The notes under the pieces were generated by a model. That model ran no database searches and was not told the origin of the DNA. It saw nothing but the letters and a program-made list of their open reading frames with translations. DNA of 64,000 bases from contig CAWGXG010000007.1 of the NCBI GenBank assembly GCA_963826505.1, forward strand, positions 124,001 through 188,000, written 5' to 3'. This document shows, in pieces, positions 54,402 to 62,868 of the stretch (its first letter is position 1; the number at the start of each line of letters is the position of its first letter). The position numbers were made by a program, and so were the translations under genes. The stretch is from CAWGXG01 sp963826505. Its GTDB lineage: Bacteria > Chloroflexota > Anaerolineae > Aggregatilineales > Aggregatilineaceae.

Positions 54402-55610
54402 TCATGTTACAAACGCATGGCCGCCAGCGTGGCGCTCCCATGCTCCGCTCTTGAGAATATCGCCCATCGCGGCAACTGCCAACCGCACCTCGTCGTCACT
54501 GTTGTAAAAATGGGGAGATACGCGGATCCCCGCCTGGGGACGATAATCGATCACGATGTCGCGCGCCAGCAGCTCACGCGATACCTCGTAGGCATGGGGC
54601 GGATTGATCGTCACGGTGCCGCCGCGTGTGTGCGACGCGCGCGAAGAATTGACCGGAAAATCCGCCGCATCGGCCAGAGAAAGCAGCAGATCGGTCTGGT
54701 GGAGTGACTTGGCGCGGATGGCGTCGACGCCCACCTGGGCGATGATGTCCACGCCGGGACGGTTGGCGTACAGGCTGGCGATAGCGGGCGTTCCATTCAA
54801 AAAGCGGAACGCGTCCTCGCGCCAGTCCATATCATCGACCTCGAAGCCAAACGGGCGCTTGTGCGCCATCCAGCCGGTCAGACCCGGCGTCACGGTCTTA
54901 AGGTGATCCTCGCGCGCGTAGAGGAACACGCCGCCCGGCCCGCCGCACATCCACTTGAGCACGCCCGCCAGGTAGAAATCGGCATTGAGTGTAGTCACGT
55001 CGAATGGGACGATGCCCGCCGCGTGATAGCCATCCACGATCACGATCGCGCCGACGGAATGCGCTTTCTCGATGATGGCCTGCACATCGACAATATATGC
55101 GCTGCGAAACAGCACATGGCTGACCGGCACCAACAGCGTGCGCTCGTCGATGGCGTCGATGATCTGGTCAACCGGCACCGTGATTCCGCCGTCTTCGCTC
55201 TCGACCATACACAGCTCGACATGCGGCGGCAGCATCCCGCGCAGCACGTAATAGACCGACGGGAAAATGCCGCTCTCGATCACGACCTTGTTACGCGGGC
55301 CGCTGAAGTCGAAACACGACAGCAGAATGCCCATGGCCAACGACACGTTTTGATGCATCGACACGGTGTTGGGCGGCGCGCCGATGATGCCCGCGATGGT
55401 ATTGCCCAGCGCGACGTTCATCTCCCACCAGCCCTCGCCCCAGGCGCGCACGCCGCGCGAGGCCCAGGTGTCGGCGTAGGCGTGCAGGCTGTCGTACACC
55501 GCGCGCGGCATCGCCCCGAGGGAATTACTCACCAGATAAGTCGATTGGCTGAGGATTGGAAATTCGTCCCGCCAGGCCAGCAGCGGATCAGAAGATTGGG
55601 CAGTCAACAC
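54402..55610 (-). CDS. kynU: Kynureninase-like PLP enzyme
   Basis: 402 residues, fold type I. YLVSNSLGAMPRAVYDSL is a kynureninase start; DGYHAAGIVPFDV holds the PLP-binding Asp, and the Schiff-base lysine is in GVLKWMCGGPGGVFLYARE. HKRPFGFEVDD and FLNGTPAIASLYANRPG also fit. KynU cleaves kynurenine to anthranilate and alanine. Kynureninases and other class V aminotransferase-like enzymes are close, so the name relies partly on kynB next door. Promoter and palindrome lie upstream. Confidence 0.82.
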   Translation of the reverse strand: MLTAQSSDPLLAWRDEFPILSQSTYLVSNSLGAMPRAVYDSLHAYADTWASRGVRAWGEGWWEMNVALGNTIAGIIGAPPNTVSMHQNVSLAMGILLSCFDFSGPRNKVVIESGIFPSVYYVLRGMLPPHVELCMVESEDGGITVPVDQIIDAIDERTLLVPVSHVLFRSAYIVDVQAIIEKAHSVGAIVIVDGYHAAGIVPFDVTTLNADFYLAGVLKWMCGGPGGVFLYAREDHLKTVTPGLTGWMAHKRPFGFEVDDMDWREDAFRFLNGTPAIASLYANRPGVDIIAQVGVDAIRAKSLHQTDLLLSLADAADFPVNSSRASHTRGGTVTINPPHAYEVSRELLARDIVIDYRPQAGIRVSPHFYNSDDEVRLAVAAMGDILKSGAWERHAGGHAFVT

Positions 55611-55700
55611 AGAACCTCAAATCATTAATTCCACGCGGCACAAGCATGCTGATGCGCCTGAGTTTACGCGAATTGAGGCGAAATGCCAAGTTACTTCCGT

Positions 55701-55729
55701 CCTATAAGAATTAGTAATTCTGTTCCTAA
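55701..55729 (-). promoter_or_regulatory. kynU promoter with operator palindrome inside the spacer
   Basis: On the minus strand TTAGGA (55724-55729) and TATAGG (55701-55706) are spaced by 17 bases, a weak promoter. The spacer includes a perfect palindrome AGAATTAGTAATTCT (55707-55721). A protein bound there would sit between -35 and -10 and block RNA polymerase. Confidence 0.5.
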
Positions 55730-55790
55730 ATTGCTGGTCGAATCATGAGGATCGATCGGGGTTGCTATCCGTATCCTGTGCGCCGCTTAG

Positions 55791-56360
55791 TCACGCGTCC
55801 TCGCCGAGCATGACATACGGCCAGGTGTCCGCGTCAGAGACGATCCCGGCCTCAACTGGCGACTGGCGCAGCGCGTACAGCGCGCCGCTGAGCCGGTACT
55901 CTGTCCAGAAGCGTGACAGATGACAGCCTGCCGCCCACACCCGGTAGATGGCACCACCCCAGACCGGGCTGTAAAACAACACCGCATCCAGCGACTCATC
56001 GTCGGCGCGGCGGATCGCATTCAGCAAGAGAGCACTCGTGCGTGCCCGGACCTGCTCCACGAACGCGATGAGCGCCTCATCCGGCGCGGGGCCGACCACA
56101 AAGCGCAGCGCGTCCGGCAGAACGACACCGCCCCACAGATAACCGGGGGCATCGGGCGCACAGACGCGCAGTCCGTCGATCGCCAGCCGCGCCAGCCGGC
56201 GATCGGCCAGCAGCGGTGCGCGCCTCACCGTCGTGAGGATAGCGTGTGCATAGGCGGGTTCAGGGCTTAGATCCTCAGGCCCAGGCTCGTCGAAAACCAT
56301 GATTACGCGGGTTCCCGGTTCTCTCACACACCACAGCGGGCCGGGCGATGGATTCCCCAC
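55791..56360 (-). CDS. RAYT/Y1-transposase-like protein without HUH motif
   Basis: 189 residues. The middle and end follow the layout of REP-associated tyrosine transposases: GYLWGGVVLPDALRFVVG corresponds to the usual YVVMPDHVHLLV, then AFVEQVRARTSALLL, a FW(T)-x-Y segment, and ALYALRQSPVEAGIVSD where relatives have YIxxNPVRAGLV. Both histidines of the metal-binding HxH have gone (ALR instead of HVH), so it cannot act as a normal HUH nuclease. GTG 56360 opens the frame; ATG 56300 is another possible start. No flanking repeats were seen. Probably domesticated or degenerate. Confidence 0.6.
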   Translation of the reverse strand: MGNPSPGPLWCVREPGTRVIMVFDEPGPEDLSPEPAYAHAILTTVRRAPLLADRRLARLAIDGLRVCAPDAPGYLWGGVVLPDALRFVVGPAPDEALIAFVEQVRARTSALLLNAIRRADDESLDAVLFYSPVWGGAIYRVWAAGCHLSRFWTEYRLSGALYALRQSPVEAGIVSDADTWPYVMLGEDA

Positions 56361-56402
56361 TAACCCCGACCCGCGCTACAACCTATTACGCCAACGCGCC
56401 GC

Positions 56403-56987
56403 CTACGGCTCGCCGGTGAAAGGGGGATACTCGTCGGTCAAGAGGCTCATATAGAGCTGGACGCGCAGCTGCCAGCGCAGTGTACCCACGTTGAAGGCGT
56501 GCCACGACGCAGGATAATTCCCGGTAAACAGGACGACCCAGAACGCGAGAAACATCAGGATCATCCCTGCGATCTGGCGCAGATACAGCATGATCCCATG
56601 CGGAATCCCCACATACAGCGCCCCCAAAAACAGGCGTGCCAGCAGCAACAGGCGGCTAGACGATTCGGGATAATCGGCTGAAAACGTGACCTTGTCCCAG
56701 GTCGCGCCGGTCCCAATGGGGGGATAGCCATCAACCAGGTTCTGAAATGAGGCTTGCAGCCGCGCGCCCCAGGCCATGAATTTGATCTGGTAGTCGAAGA
56801 AACTCCGCGGGTAGTGCCCGGTGATCAACACGGCCCAAAACGCGATGAAACCGATAATCCCAGCCCAAATACCGAAGATCATCAGGCCGATGAGATGAGG
56901 AATGCCGATATACAGCCACCCCAACAATGTGCGCAGCAGCAATTCCCCCCGTGAGTATTCGTCTTGATACTCTACATTCAGTTCCAT
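56403..56987 (-). CDS. DUF4389 membrane protein, internally duplicated
   Basis: 194 residues from ATG 56987. Two halves each hold RxLLGWLYIGIPHLIGL / ARLFLGALYVGIPHGIML, then FWAVLITGHYPRSFFDY / FWVVLFTGNYPASWHAF. That is the DUF4389 pattern twice, with four membrane helices. GGAGG lies 15 bases upstream of the chosen start, and the frame opens at TTG 57011. Function unknown. Confidence 0.85.
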   Translation of the reverse strand: MELNVEYQDEYSRGELLLRTLLGWLYIGIPHLIGLMIFGIWAGIIGFIAFWAVLITGHYPRSFFDYQIKFMAWGARLQASFQNLVDGYPPIGTGATWDKVTFSADYPESSSRLLLLARLFLGALYVGIPHGIMLYLRQIAGMILMFLAFWVVLFTGNYPASWHAFNVGTLRWQLRVQLYMSLLTDEYPPFTGEP

Positions 56988-57185
56988 TGCCGTTTCTGTG
57001 TGCCTCCCCAATTCGAACGCCTACGCGGACGATAGCACGAGTTTAGCACGATTCCCCGTGAGTGGCCCCGTCCAAAGCCCTACATGCGCCCCACTTCCCG
57101 CGATTGACCGTCGTGTGCCGTGCGGTTAGAATGAAACCGTGAGCGCCCGACAGGTGGGCGCTGTCCAGCTACCACGCAGGATGCT

Positions 57186-58013
57186 ATGCCAAGGCGCAAC
57201 TGGAACAAAGTCTTTGTTACCGGGGGAACCAGCTTCATCGGGCTGCGTCTGATCACCGCGCTGGTCGAAGCCGGGGCCGATGTGACCGTGCTGGTCATGC
57301 CGGAACACGAGGAAAGACTGGGAGCGTTGCGCCGGCATGTCCGCATGGTGTCCGGCGACGTGTGGAATAGCGCCAGCCTCAAGGGGCGATCGCGCGGGCA
57401 CGGCGTGGTGATTCATCTGGTGGGCAGCATCCGGGCGCAACCCGCGCGCGGCCTCACCTTTCACCAAATCAATCTCGTGTCGGCGCGCAACACGATCAGC
57501 ATGGCCGTCAGCGATGGCGTGCCCTATTTCGTCCTGCTCAGCGCGGTGGGCCGCCCGCCCGGCGTCTCGATCGAATACATCCGCAGCAAGCGCGAAGCCG
57601 AAATGTACCTGCGAAACAGCGGGCTGCGCTGGTCGATCGTCCGCGCGCCGCTGCTGTTCGACCGGACTCAGCGTGGCGGGACCTTTTTCACGGTGCTGTC
57701 GCAGTTGGGCGGACTGCCCCTGCTGCGCGTGTTCTTCGGACGGCGCGCGCCGCTGCCGGTTGACATCGTGGCGCGGGGCATCGCGCAAGCCGCGCTCCAA
57801 CCCGAAACACCCGCGCGCGATCGCATGCTCTACGCGGGCGATCTGCGCCGGATGGGGCGCATCAAGCGCCAGCGCCGCCGCAAACCAACGGGTGACGCCC
57901 GCTCGCGTCGTGACGATCTGCCCGCGCTGCCCGATGACGACACCCCCTTCGGCTGGCTGCCACCGCCCTCTCCCGCCGAGCCAGAAGAACAACGTCCACG
58001 CCGCCGCCGCTAG
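57186..58013 (+). CDS. NAD(P)-binding epimerase-like protein (atypical SDR)
   Basis: 275 residues. The Rossmann loop VFVTGGTSFIGLRLI is at 9-23. VIHLVGSI is the fourth strand, and YIRSKREAE holds the Y-x-x-x-K pair, similar to NDUFA9-type or NmrA-type atypical SDR proteins. The C-terminus (about 225-275) is a basic and Pro-rich tail (RRRRK, PPPSPAEPEE) of unknown use. It converges with the MFS gene, with stops 15 bases apart. Substrate unknown. Confidence 0.85.
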   Translation: MPRRNWNKVFVTGGTSFIGLRLITALVEAGADVTVLVMPEHEERLGALRRHVRMVSGDVWNSASLKGRSRGHGVVIHLVGSIRAQPARGLTFHQINLVSARNTISMAVSDGVPYFVLLSAVGRPPGVSIEYIRSKREAEMYLRNSGLRWSIVRAPLLFDRTQRGGTFFTVLSQLGGLPLLRVFFGRRAPLPVDIVARGIAQAALQPETPARDRMLYAGDLRRMGRIKRQRRRKPTGDARSRRDDLPALPDDDTPFGWLPPPSPAEPEEQRPRRRR

Positions 58014-58028
58014 GCGCGAACGGCCTTT

Positions 58029-59294
58029 TTACAGGCTGCTGAGTTCTTTCTCCGGGCTGTCTGGACGGTCTGCGTTGAAAGGTGATTGCGCCCTGCGCGC
58101 CCGGTGTGCGACGCGCCAACAGCGCGAAGCCACTCGCGGCGATGACGCTGACCACCGCGCCACCGACCCACGTCGCCGAGGGCGCGATGTGATCGGCCAG
58201 CAGACCGCCCAACACCGGCCCGATCCCCGCGCCGATGCGGAACGAGAGCGTAAACGCGCCCATGTAGCGCGCCCGCATATCGGCGGGTGCGATCTCCGCG
58301 ACCAGCGCCGTCGCGGTAGGCACCAGCAGCAGCTCGCCCATCGTCAGAATCATCATCCCGCCCAGGAATCCCGCGAAGCTCCGGCTGAGCGCGAAGCCGG
58401 TCATCCCGGCGGCGTAGAACAGTGCGCCCAACGCGATCACCGGCAGGGGCGCATAGCGGGTCGCGGCGCGCGTAACCGCATATTGCAGCAGCACAACCAT
58501 GACCGCGTTCACGCCGACGATCATCCCGAAGCGGTTTTCGAGGATGCCGTAATTCTCTTTGACGTACAATCCCAGCAGCACCCACACCATTGAACTGGCG
58601 ATCTGCACCAGGATATACAACCCCCACACAGTCATGAAAGACCGGTCGCGCACCAGCACGCCATAACCCATCCCGCCCGATGACACGCGCAGCCCGTCCG
58701 GGGATGCGTCCCGGTGAGCGGGCAGTGTTTCCCGGATGACGGACACGGCCAGGATACCCAAAATCGCTTGCATGGCAGCGGCCAGCAAATAGGTGAGCGC
58801 GTAGGCCACCGACGCCAGGAAACCGCCCAGGGCCGGTCCCGCCGCGATGCCGACATTGTCCCCCATCCGCAGCAGCGCATACACGCTGGCGCGCCGTTCC
58901 GGCTCGACCAGATCGGCCACCATCGCGTAACTGCCGATGCGGAACAGCGCGTTCACGATGGCGTACATCGGCAGCAGCACGGCCCACGCCGCCAGCGATG
59001 TCGGCCTGACTCATGGCGAGCAGCGTCAGACTCCCCGCGATCAGTCCGGCCACCATCGGCCACTTGCGCCCCATGCGGTCCATCAGCGGACTGAACAGCG
59101 TGGTCGCCCCAAAACCCATCACCGCCTGGAGCGTGAACAGCAGCGTGATGGTCGTGACCGACACGTCGAGCCGCTCGCGGATGCTGATCGTCAAAAACGG
59201 CCAGACCAGCGCCTGACCGCCGCTGCTGAGCAGCGTCCCCCAAAACAACAGCCCGATCTGGGCTGGAAATTGTTTGCTTCGCAGAGACTCTCAT
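58029..59294 (-). CDS. Major facilitator superfamily transporter (three frame breaks)
   Basis: About 420 residues and 12 membrane helices. N-terminus SLRSKQFPAQIGLLFWGTLLSSGGQALVWPF is joined to ATG 59294 by a one-base change near 59285. The MFS motif between helices 2 and 3 is SPLMDRMGRKWPMVAG. The frame breaks again near 59000 and continues with LLPMYAIVNALFRIGSYAMVADL. A third break lies at the AAA run 58078-58080: dropping one base gives TFNADRPDSPEKELSSL and a stop at 58029, which avoids a 150-base overlap with the convergent gene. Probably a drug or metabolite exporter; substrate unknown. Confidence 0.85.
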
Positions 59295-59331
59295 AGTCAC
59301 CGTAACGCGCGTTCAGCGCTGCATAAGTAAG

Positions 59332-59359
59332 CATGGCGGGAGTGTGTTCTCCCGCCATG
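59332..59359. terminator. Hairpin between aldo/keto reductase and MFS genes
   Basis: A perfect 10-base stem (CATGGCGGGA with TCCCGCCATG) with an 8-base loop. It ends the aldo/keto reductase unit upstream of the MFS gene on the minus strand. T-rich sequence follows on the plus side. Confidence 0.6.
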
Positions 59360-59396
59360 TATTATTTGAAACATGCCCGCTTATTCAGAATTGGGC

Positions 59397-60377
59397 CTAA
59401 GCGTGTCCCAAGATGTGATGCGGCTGGTAGGGCGCTTCCAGCGCGGCGATCTCGTCGGCGGACAGCGCGATATCCAGCGCGGCGACGGCCTGTTCCAGGT
59501 GCGGCATTTTGCTCGCGCCAACGATCGGCGCGGTGATGTACGGTTTATGCAGCATCCAGGCCAGCGCGATTTGCGCGGGCGACACCCCGCGCTGCTCAGC
59601 CAACGCCACTACGCGGTCGACCACCGTGAAATCGTCGTCCTGGTAATACATGTTATGCGCGAAATCGTCGGTCCGGCTGCGCGTGGTGTCGTCATGTTTG
59701 GACGCGCTGCGATTGCCCGCCAGGAACCCGCGCGCCAGCGGACTCCAGGGAATCAGGCCCACGCCCTGATCGACGCAAAACGGGATCATTTCGCGTTCTT
59801 CTTCGCGATAGACAAGGTTGTAATGATTCTGCATGGTGACGAAGCGCGTCCAGCCGTGCAGATCGGCGGTGTATTGCATTTTAGCGAACTGCCACGCGTA
59901 CATGCTCGACGCGCCGATATAACGCGCTTTGCCCGCCTTGACCACATCGTGCAGCGCTTCCATTGTCTCTTCGATGGGCGTCTGCCTGTCAAAGCGGTGA
60001 ATCTGGTAGAGATCGACGTACTCGGTGCCCAAACGTCGCAGCGAGGCGTCGATAGCGTCCATGATGTGTTTGCGCGATAGACCGCCCGCGTTGGGATCGT
60101 CGCTCATCGGGTGGAAGACCTTGGTCGCGATGATCACCTCGTCACGGCGGGCGAAGTCACGCAGCGCCCGCCCGGTCACTTCTTCCGACACGCCGATCGA
60201 GTACATATCAGCCGTGTCGAAGAAGTTGATGCCCAGTTCCAGCGCGCGCTTATAAAATGGGCGGCTGATTTCTTCGTCGAGCACCCAGTCGCGCCACTTC
60301 GACGTGCCATAGGTCATGGCGCCCAGGCAAATGCGCGATACCTTGGTTCCTGTCTTGCCAAGATTAACGAGCTGCAT
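59397..60377 (-). CDS. Aldo/keto reductase
   Basis: 326 residues; TIM-barrel NADPH oxidoreductase. The catalytic tetrad is recognisable: Asp in NFFDTADMYSIGVSEE with its Tyr, Lys in VIIATKVF, and His in YQIHRFD. NADPH-binding residues are near IVGASKMPHLEQAV. ATG 60377 has GAAAGGGG five bases upstream; ATG 60392 is too early. Substrate unknown; relatives reduce sugars, ketones and aromatic aldehydes. Confidence 0.92.
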   Translation of the reverse strand: MQLVNLGKTGTKVSRICLGAMTYGTSKWRDWVLDEEISRPFYKRALELGINFFDTADMYSIGVSEEVTGRALRDFARRDEVIIATKVFHPMSDDPNAGGLSRKHIMDAIDASLRRLGTEYVDLYQIHRFDRQTPIEETMEALHDVVKAGKARYIGASSMYAWQFAKMQYTADLHGWTRFVTMQNHYNLVYREEEREMIPFCVDQGVGLIPWSPLARGFLAGNRSASKHDDTTRSRTDDFAHNMYYQDDDFTVVDRVVALAEQRGVSPAQIALAWMLHKPYITAPIVGASKMPHLEQAVAALDIALSADEIAALEAPYQPHHILGHA

Positions 60378-60451
60378 GACAACCCCTTTCATGTAAGCAG
60401 CCGGACGGCGACCAACGGGGGAGTTGCCTCCGGCGGTGATGGGACTCTAGC

Positions 60452-61036
60452 TTACTCTGCGGTGGGCAGTCCTGCCACCTCGCGCAAAAAATAGCGATGG
60501 AAACGGTTATCGGGCGTCAGTTCAGGGTGGAAAGCGGTCGCCAGCCAATGGCTCTGCCGCACCGCAACAATCCCACCGTCGTCCAGCCGCGCCAGAATGT
60601 GCGCGTCGCCACGCACGGCGGTCACCAGCGGCGCGCGGATAAACACCGCGTGGAACGGCTGCGCGCCGAGGTCCGGCACGGTGAGATCGGTCTCGAAGCT
60701 GTCGACCTGGCGGCCAAAAGCGTTGCGGTTGACGGTGATATCCATCACTCCGATCAGCGGTTGGCTGCGCCCGATGTCTTTGGCGAGCATGATCATTCCG
60801 GCGCACGTGCCCCACACGGGCCGGGTCTGCGCGAAGGCGCGCAGCGGTTCCAGCAGGCCAAAAGCCACCGCCAGCTTGCCGATGGTGGTGCTTTCGCCGC
60901 CGGGGATGATCAGCGCGTCGAGCGTGTCAAGCTGTTCCGGCAAACGGACTTCAACCGGAGTCACGCCCAGGTCGCGCAGCGTGGTTTCGTGTTCTATGAA
61001 GGCACCTTGCAGTGCCAATACGCCGACATTGGTCAT
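60452..61036 (-). CDS. pdxT: Pyridoxal 5'-phosphate synthase glutaminase subunit
   Basis: 194 residues. Makes ammonia from glutamine for PdxS, which builds vitamin B6. The N-terminus VGVLALQGAFIEHE, the glycine loop IIPGGESTTIGKL, the catalytic Cys in PVWGTCAGMIML, and the His-x-Glu pair in ATAFHPELTPD are all present. ATG 61036 has GAGG eight bases upstream. No pdxS gene is in the window, though they usually sit together. Confidence 0.96.
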   Translation of the reverse strand: MTNVGVLALQGAFIEHETTLRDLGVTPVEVRLPEQLDTLDALIIPGGESTTIGKLAVAFGLLEPLRAFAQTRPVWGTCAGMIMLAKDIGRSQPLIGVMDITVNRNAFGRQVDSFETDLTVPDLGAQPFHAVFIRAPLVTAVRGDAHILARLDDGGIVAVRQSHWLATAFHPELTPDNRFHRYFLREVAGLPTAE

Positions 61037-61332
61037 AGTTTCAGCCTCGTTCATGTCCCATGAGGAGTCCCTATGCATGACTCTAAAACGCGCGACGGCG
61101 TGTGGCAAGCCATTTGGCCTCATTTGGTCCTATGTGGTTTGGGCGCACGGGTAAGAACGACCCACAGAGGCCGTTCTTACTGACGGCTGTTGGCTGATCC
61201 CTGTATGCTGATCGCTATGCCTCCGCGTTCCCTGCGCTAACCCATTTGTTTGCCACTTCGACGTGCAGAATGTGGTCGTCTTGCAGTAAGATCAAGTGTA
61301 TTGGAACGTCCATCACAAGGAGTGATGTTGTC
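61037..61332. other. Spacer between pdxT and the secreted repeat protein
   Basis: 296 bases without a gene. It includes a copy of the CTGATC/GCTG repeat family (61178-61217). AAGGAG at 61317-61322 is the ribosome binding site of the next gene. No convincing -35/-10 pair. Confidence 0.4.
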
Positions 61333-62304
61333 ATGATGCGTACGTACATTCACAGATCGATCAGACTGCTGGTGGCCGCCGCCGTCGTGCTGACGGCGCT
61401 CGCCGGGGCCAGCGGACACCGGACATTGGCAGACACTGGCGCGTCGCAGCCATTTGACCTGCGCGACCAGCCCTTATACCTGATCGCGTCCTATTACAAC
61501 GCGATCGCCCTGCACGACTACGCCCGCGCGTACGGGTACTGGAACGGCCAACCGCCCAACGGCGTGACCCTCCAACAGTTCGCGCAGGGATTCGCCAATC
61601 TCTATAGCGTGAGCGCGCTGGCACGCCTGCCTGTCTTCTATAGCGGAGCCGCCGGGACCATCCACGCCGAAATACCGGTCGTCGTGCTGACCACGCTGCT
61701 GGGCGGCCAGTCGCAGATATTCGCAGGCTGTTTCCACCTCACGCGCTCGAACGTGCCGGTCGGCAACGCGACCACGCCCGATCCCAACTGGCACCTGTTC
61801 AGCGCCACACTGGACCCGGCCACGTCAGTCGATTTTCTGCAGGCCACGAGTGCCTGCACGTATGCGGAATCCTTCCCGACGGCCTCCGGCTACGATGACC
61901 GGCTGTCTGCGCCGGATCTGGTCACGTCTTTCTATGATGCCGTCGCCGCGCAGGATTACGTCCGCGCATACAACTACTGGCCGAACGGCGCACCCAACCA
62001 GACGCTGACCCAGTTCGCGCAGGGCTTCGCGGGGACGAGCGAGGTTGGTGTGGTGGTGGCGCTGTCGTTCACGCTGGGCGCGGCGGCCGGAAGCGCGTAT
62101 GCCAGCCTGCCGCTGCTGCTCACTTCCAAGAGTTACGGCGTGCCGCAGTTGTTCGTAGGCTGCATCGTCGCCCGCAAATCGAACGTGCCGGTCGGCAATG
62201 CGACCACGCCCGATCCCAACTGGTCGATGTATAGCGCGCAGTTCGACCCGGTGAGCACGCTGGATGAGGGCGTGCAGCAAGTGTGGACCGCCTGCCCGTA
62301 TTAG
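61333..62304 (+). CDS. Secreted protein with two tandem repeats
   Basis: 323 residues. A signal peptide is clear (IRLLVAAAVVLTALAGASGH, likely cut before residue 35). Two repeats of about 140 residues follow: the first begins YLIASYYNAIALHDYARAYGYW, the second LVTSFYDAVAAQDYVRAYNYW. Both contain (L/F)xQFAQGFA and end near SNVPVGNATTPDPNW. Each has a Cys shortly before that motif. The start of each repeat is reminiscent of NTF2-like folds, but I cannot name the family. ATG 61333 (or 61336) follows AAGGAG by ten bases. Confidence 0.8.
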   Translation: MMRTYIHRSIRLLVAAAVVLTALAGASGHRTLADTGASQPFDLRDQPLYLIASYYNAIALHDYARAYGYWNGQPPNGVTLQQFAQGFANLYSVSALARLPVFYSGAAGTIHAEIPVVVLTTLLGGQSQIFAGCFHLTRSNVPVGNATTPDPNWHLFSATLDPATSVDFLQATSACTYAESFPTASGYDDRLSAPDLVTSFYDAVAAQDYVRAYNYWPNGAPNQTLTQFAQGFAGTSEVGVVVALSFTLGAAAGSAYASLPLLLTSKSYGVPQLFVGCIVARKSNVPVGNATTPDPNWSMYSAQFDPVSTLDEGVQQVWTACPY

Positions 62305-62331
62305 GCTTCCGGCCCTTGACCGTAATCGAAT

Positions 62332-62377
62332 GGCCCGCAGACACCCCGATCCGGGATACGCTGCGGGCCGCTTTCCC
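62332..62377 (+). terminator. Terminator after the secreted repeat protein gene
   Basis: GGCCCGCAG (62332-62340) pairs with CTGCGGGCC (62361-62369) around a 20-base loop, and a pyrimidine-rich stretch follows. Confidence 0.6.
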
Positions 62378-62454
62378 CTCATTTGGGCGGGGCCAACACG
62401 GCACAACCAGGCCTCACCGTTAATGCGCGCGTCCGGTCATTTTGCACCAAATGC

Positions 62455-62483
62455 TTGACAAGCGCGGCAATCCTTGCTACTTT
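62455..62483 (+). promoter_or_regulatory. Promoter of the trpE T-box transcript
   Basis: TTGACA at 62455-62460, 17-base spacer, TACTTT at 62478-62483, preceded by TGC at 62475-62477 (extended -10). The layout matches the pheS T-box promoter. Confidence 0.7.
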
Positions 62484-62489
62484 CTCACA

Positions 62490-62845
62490 TAGTTGCATAT
62501 CACTAAAGGCACCGATCTGGAAGAGTACACGCTCAAGCGGTGTTCAGAGAGTCGCCGGACGCTGAAAAGGCGATACAAGCGCGAGAGTGGAATGGACCAG
62601 GGAGCCGCCGGTCGAACGCCGCAAGGCCAGTAGCCCGCGCCGGAGACACCACCGTTATCAGGGTGAGAGGTATCGACGTCGCGCCGATTGGGCCGCGTCC
62701 GCACCTCGCCAAGTGAAGCTGGCTTGCCTGAAATCTGCGTATTCACGTGGATTTTTTGTTTTCAAGGCACAGACCGCTTAATCAGGGTGGCACCGCGGGA
62801 ATCTCTCCTCTCGTCCTTGAACGAGGGAGGGAGTCTTTTTCGTCC
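62490..62845 (+). promoter_or_regulatory. T-box leader, tryptophan-specific
   Basis: The conserved AGGGTGGCACCGCG is at 62784-62797. Stem I has AGTA at 62524-62527, opposite a loop with TGG at 62594-62596, followed by one A and then CCAG, which pairs with CTGG at 62517-62520. UGG is the tryptophan codon, and the spacing is the same as in the pheS leader. The terminator is the stem at about 62803-62834 with a T run at 62837-62841. It should switch on trpE when tRNA-Trp is uncharged. Confidence 0.92.
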
Positions 62846-62868
62846 GGACCACCCCAGGAGGCGGCCTG

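Noticed and set aside
57862..58028. C-terminal extension of the MFS protein over the convergent gene
   Set aside because: A one-base correction at an AAA run gives a normal end at 58029 without overlap.
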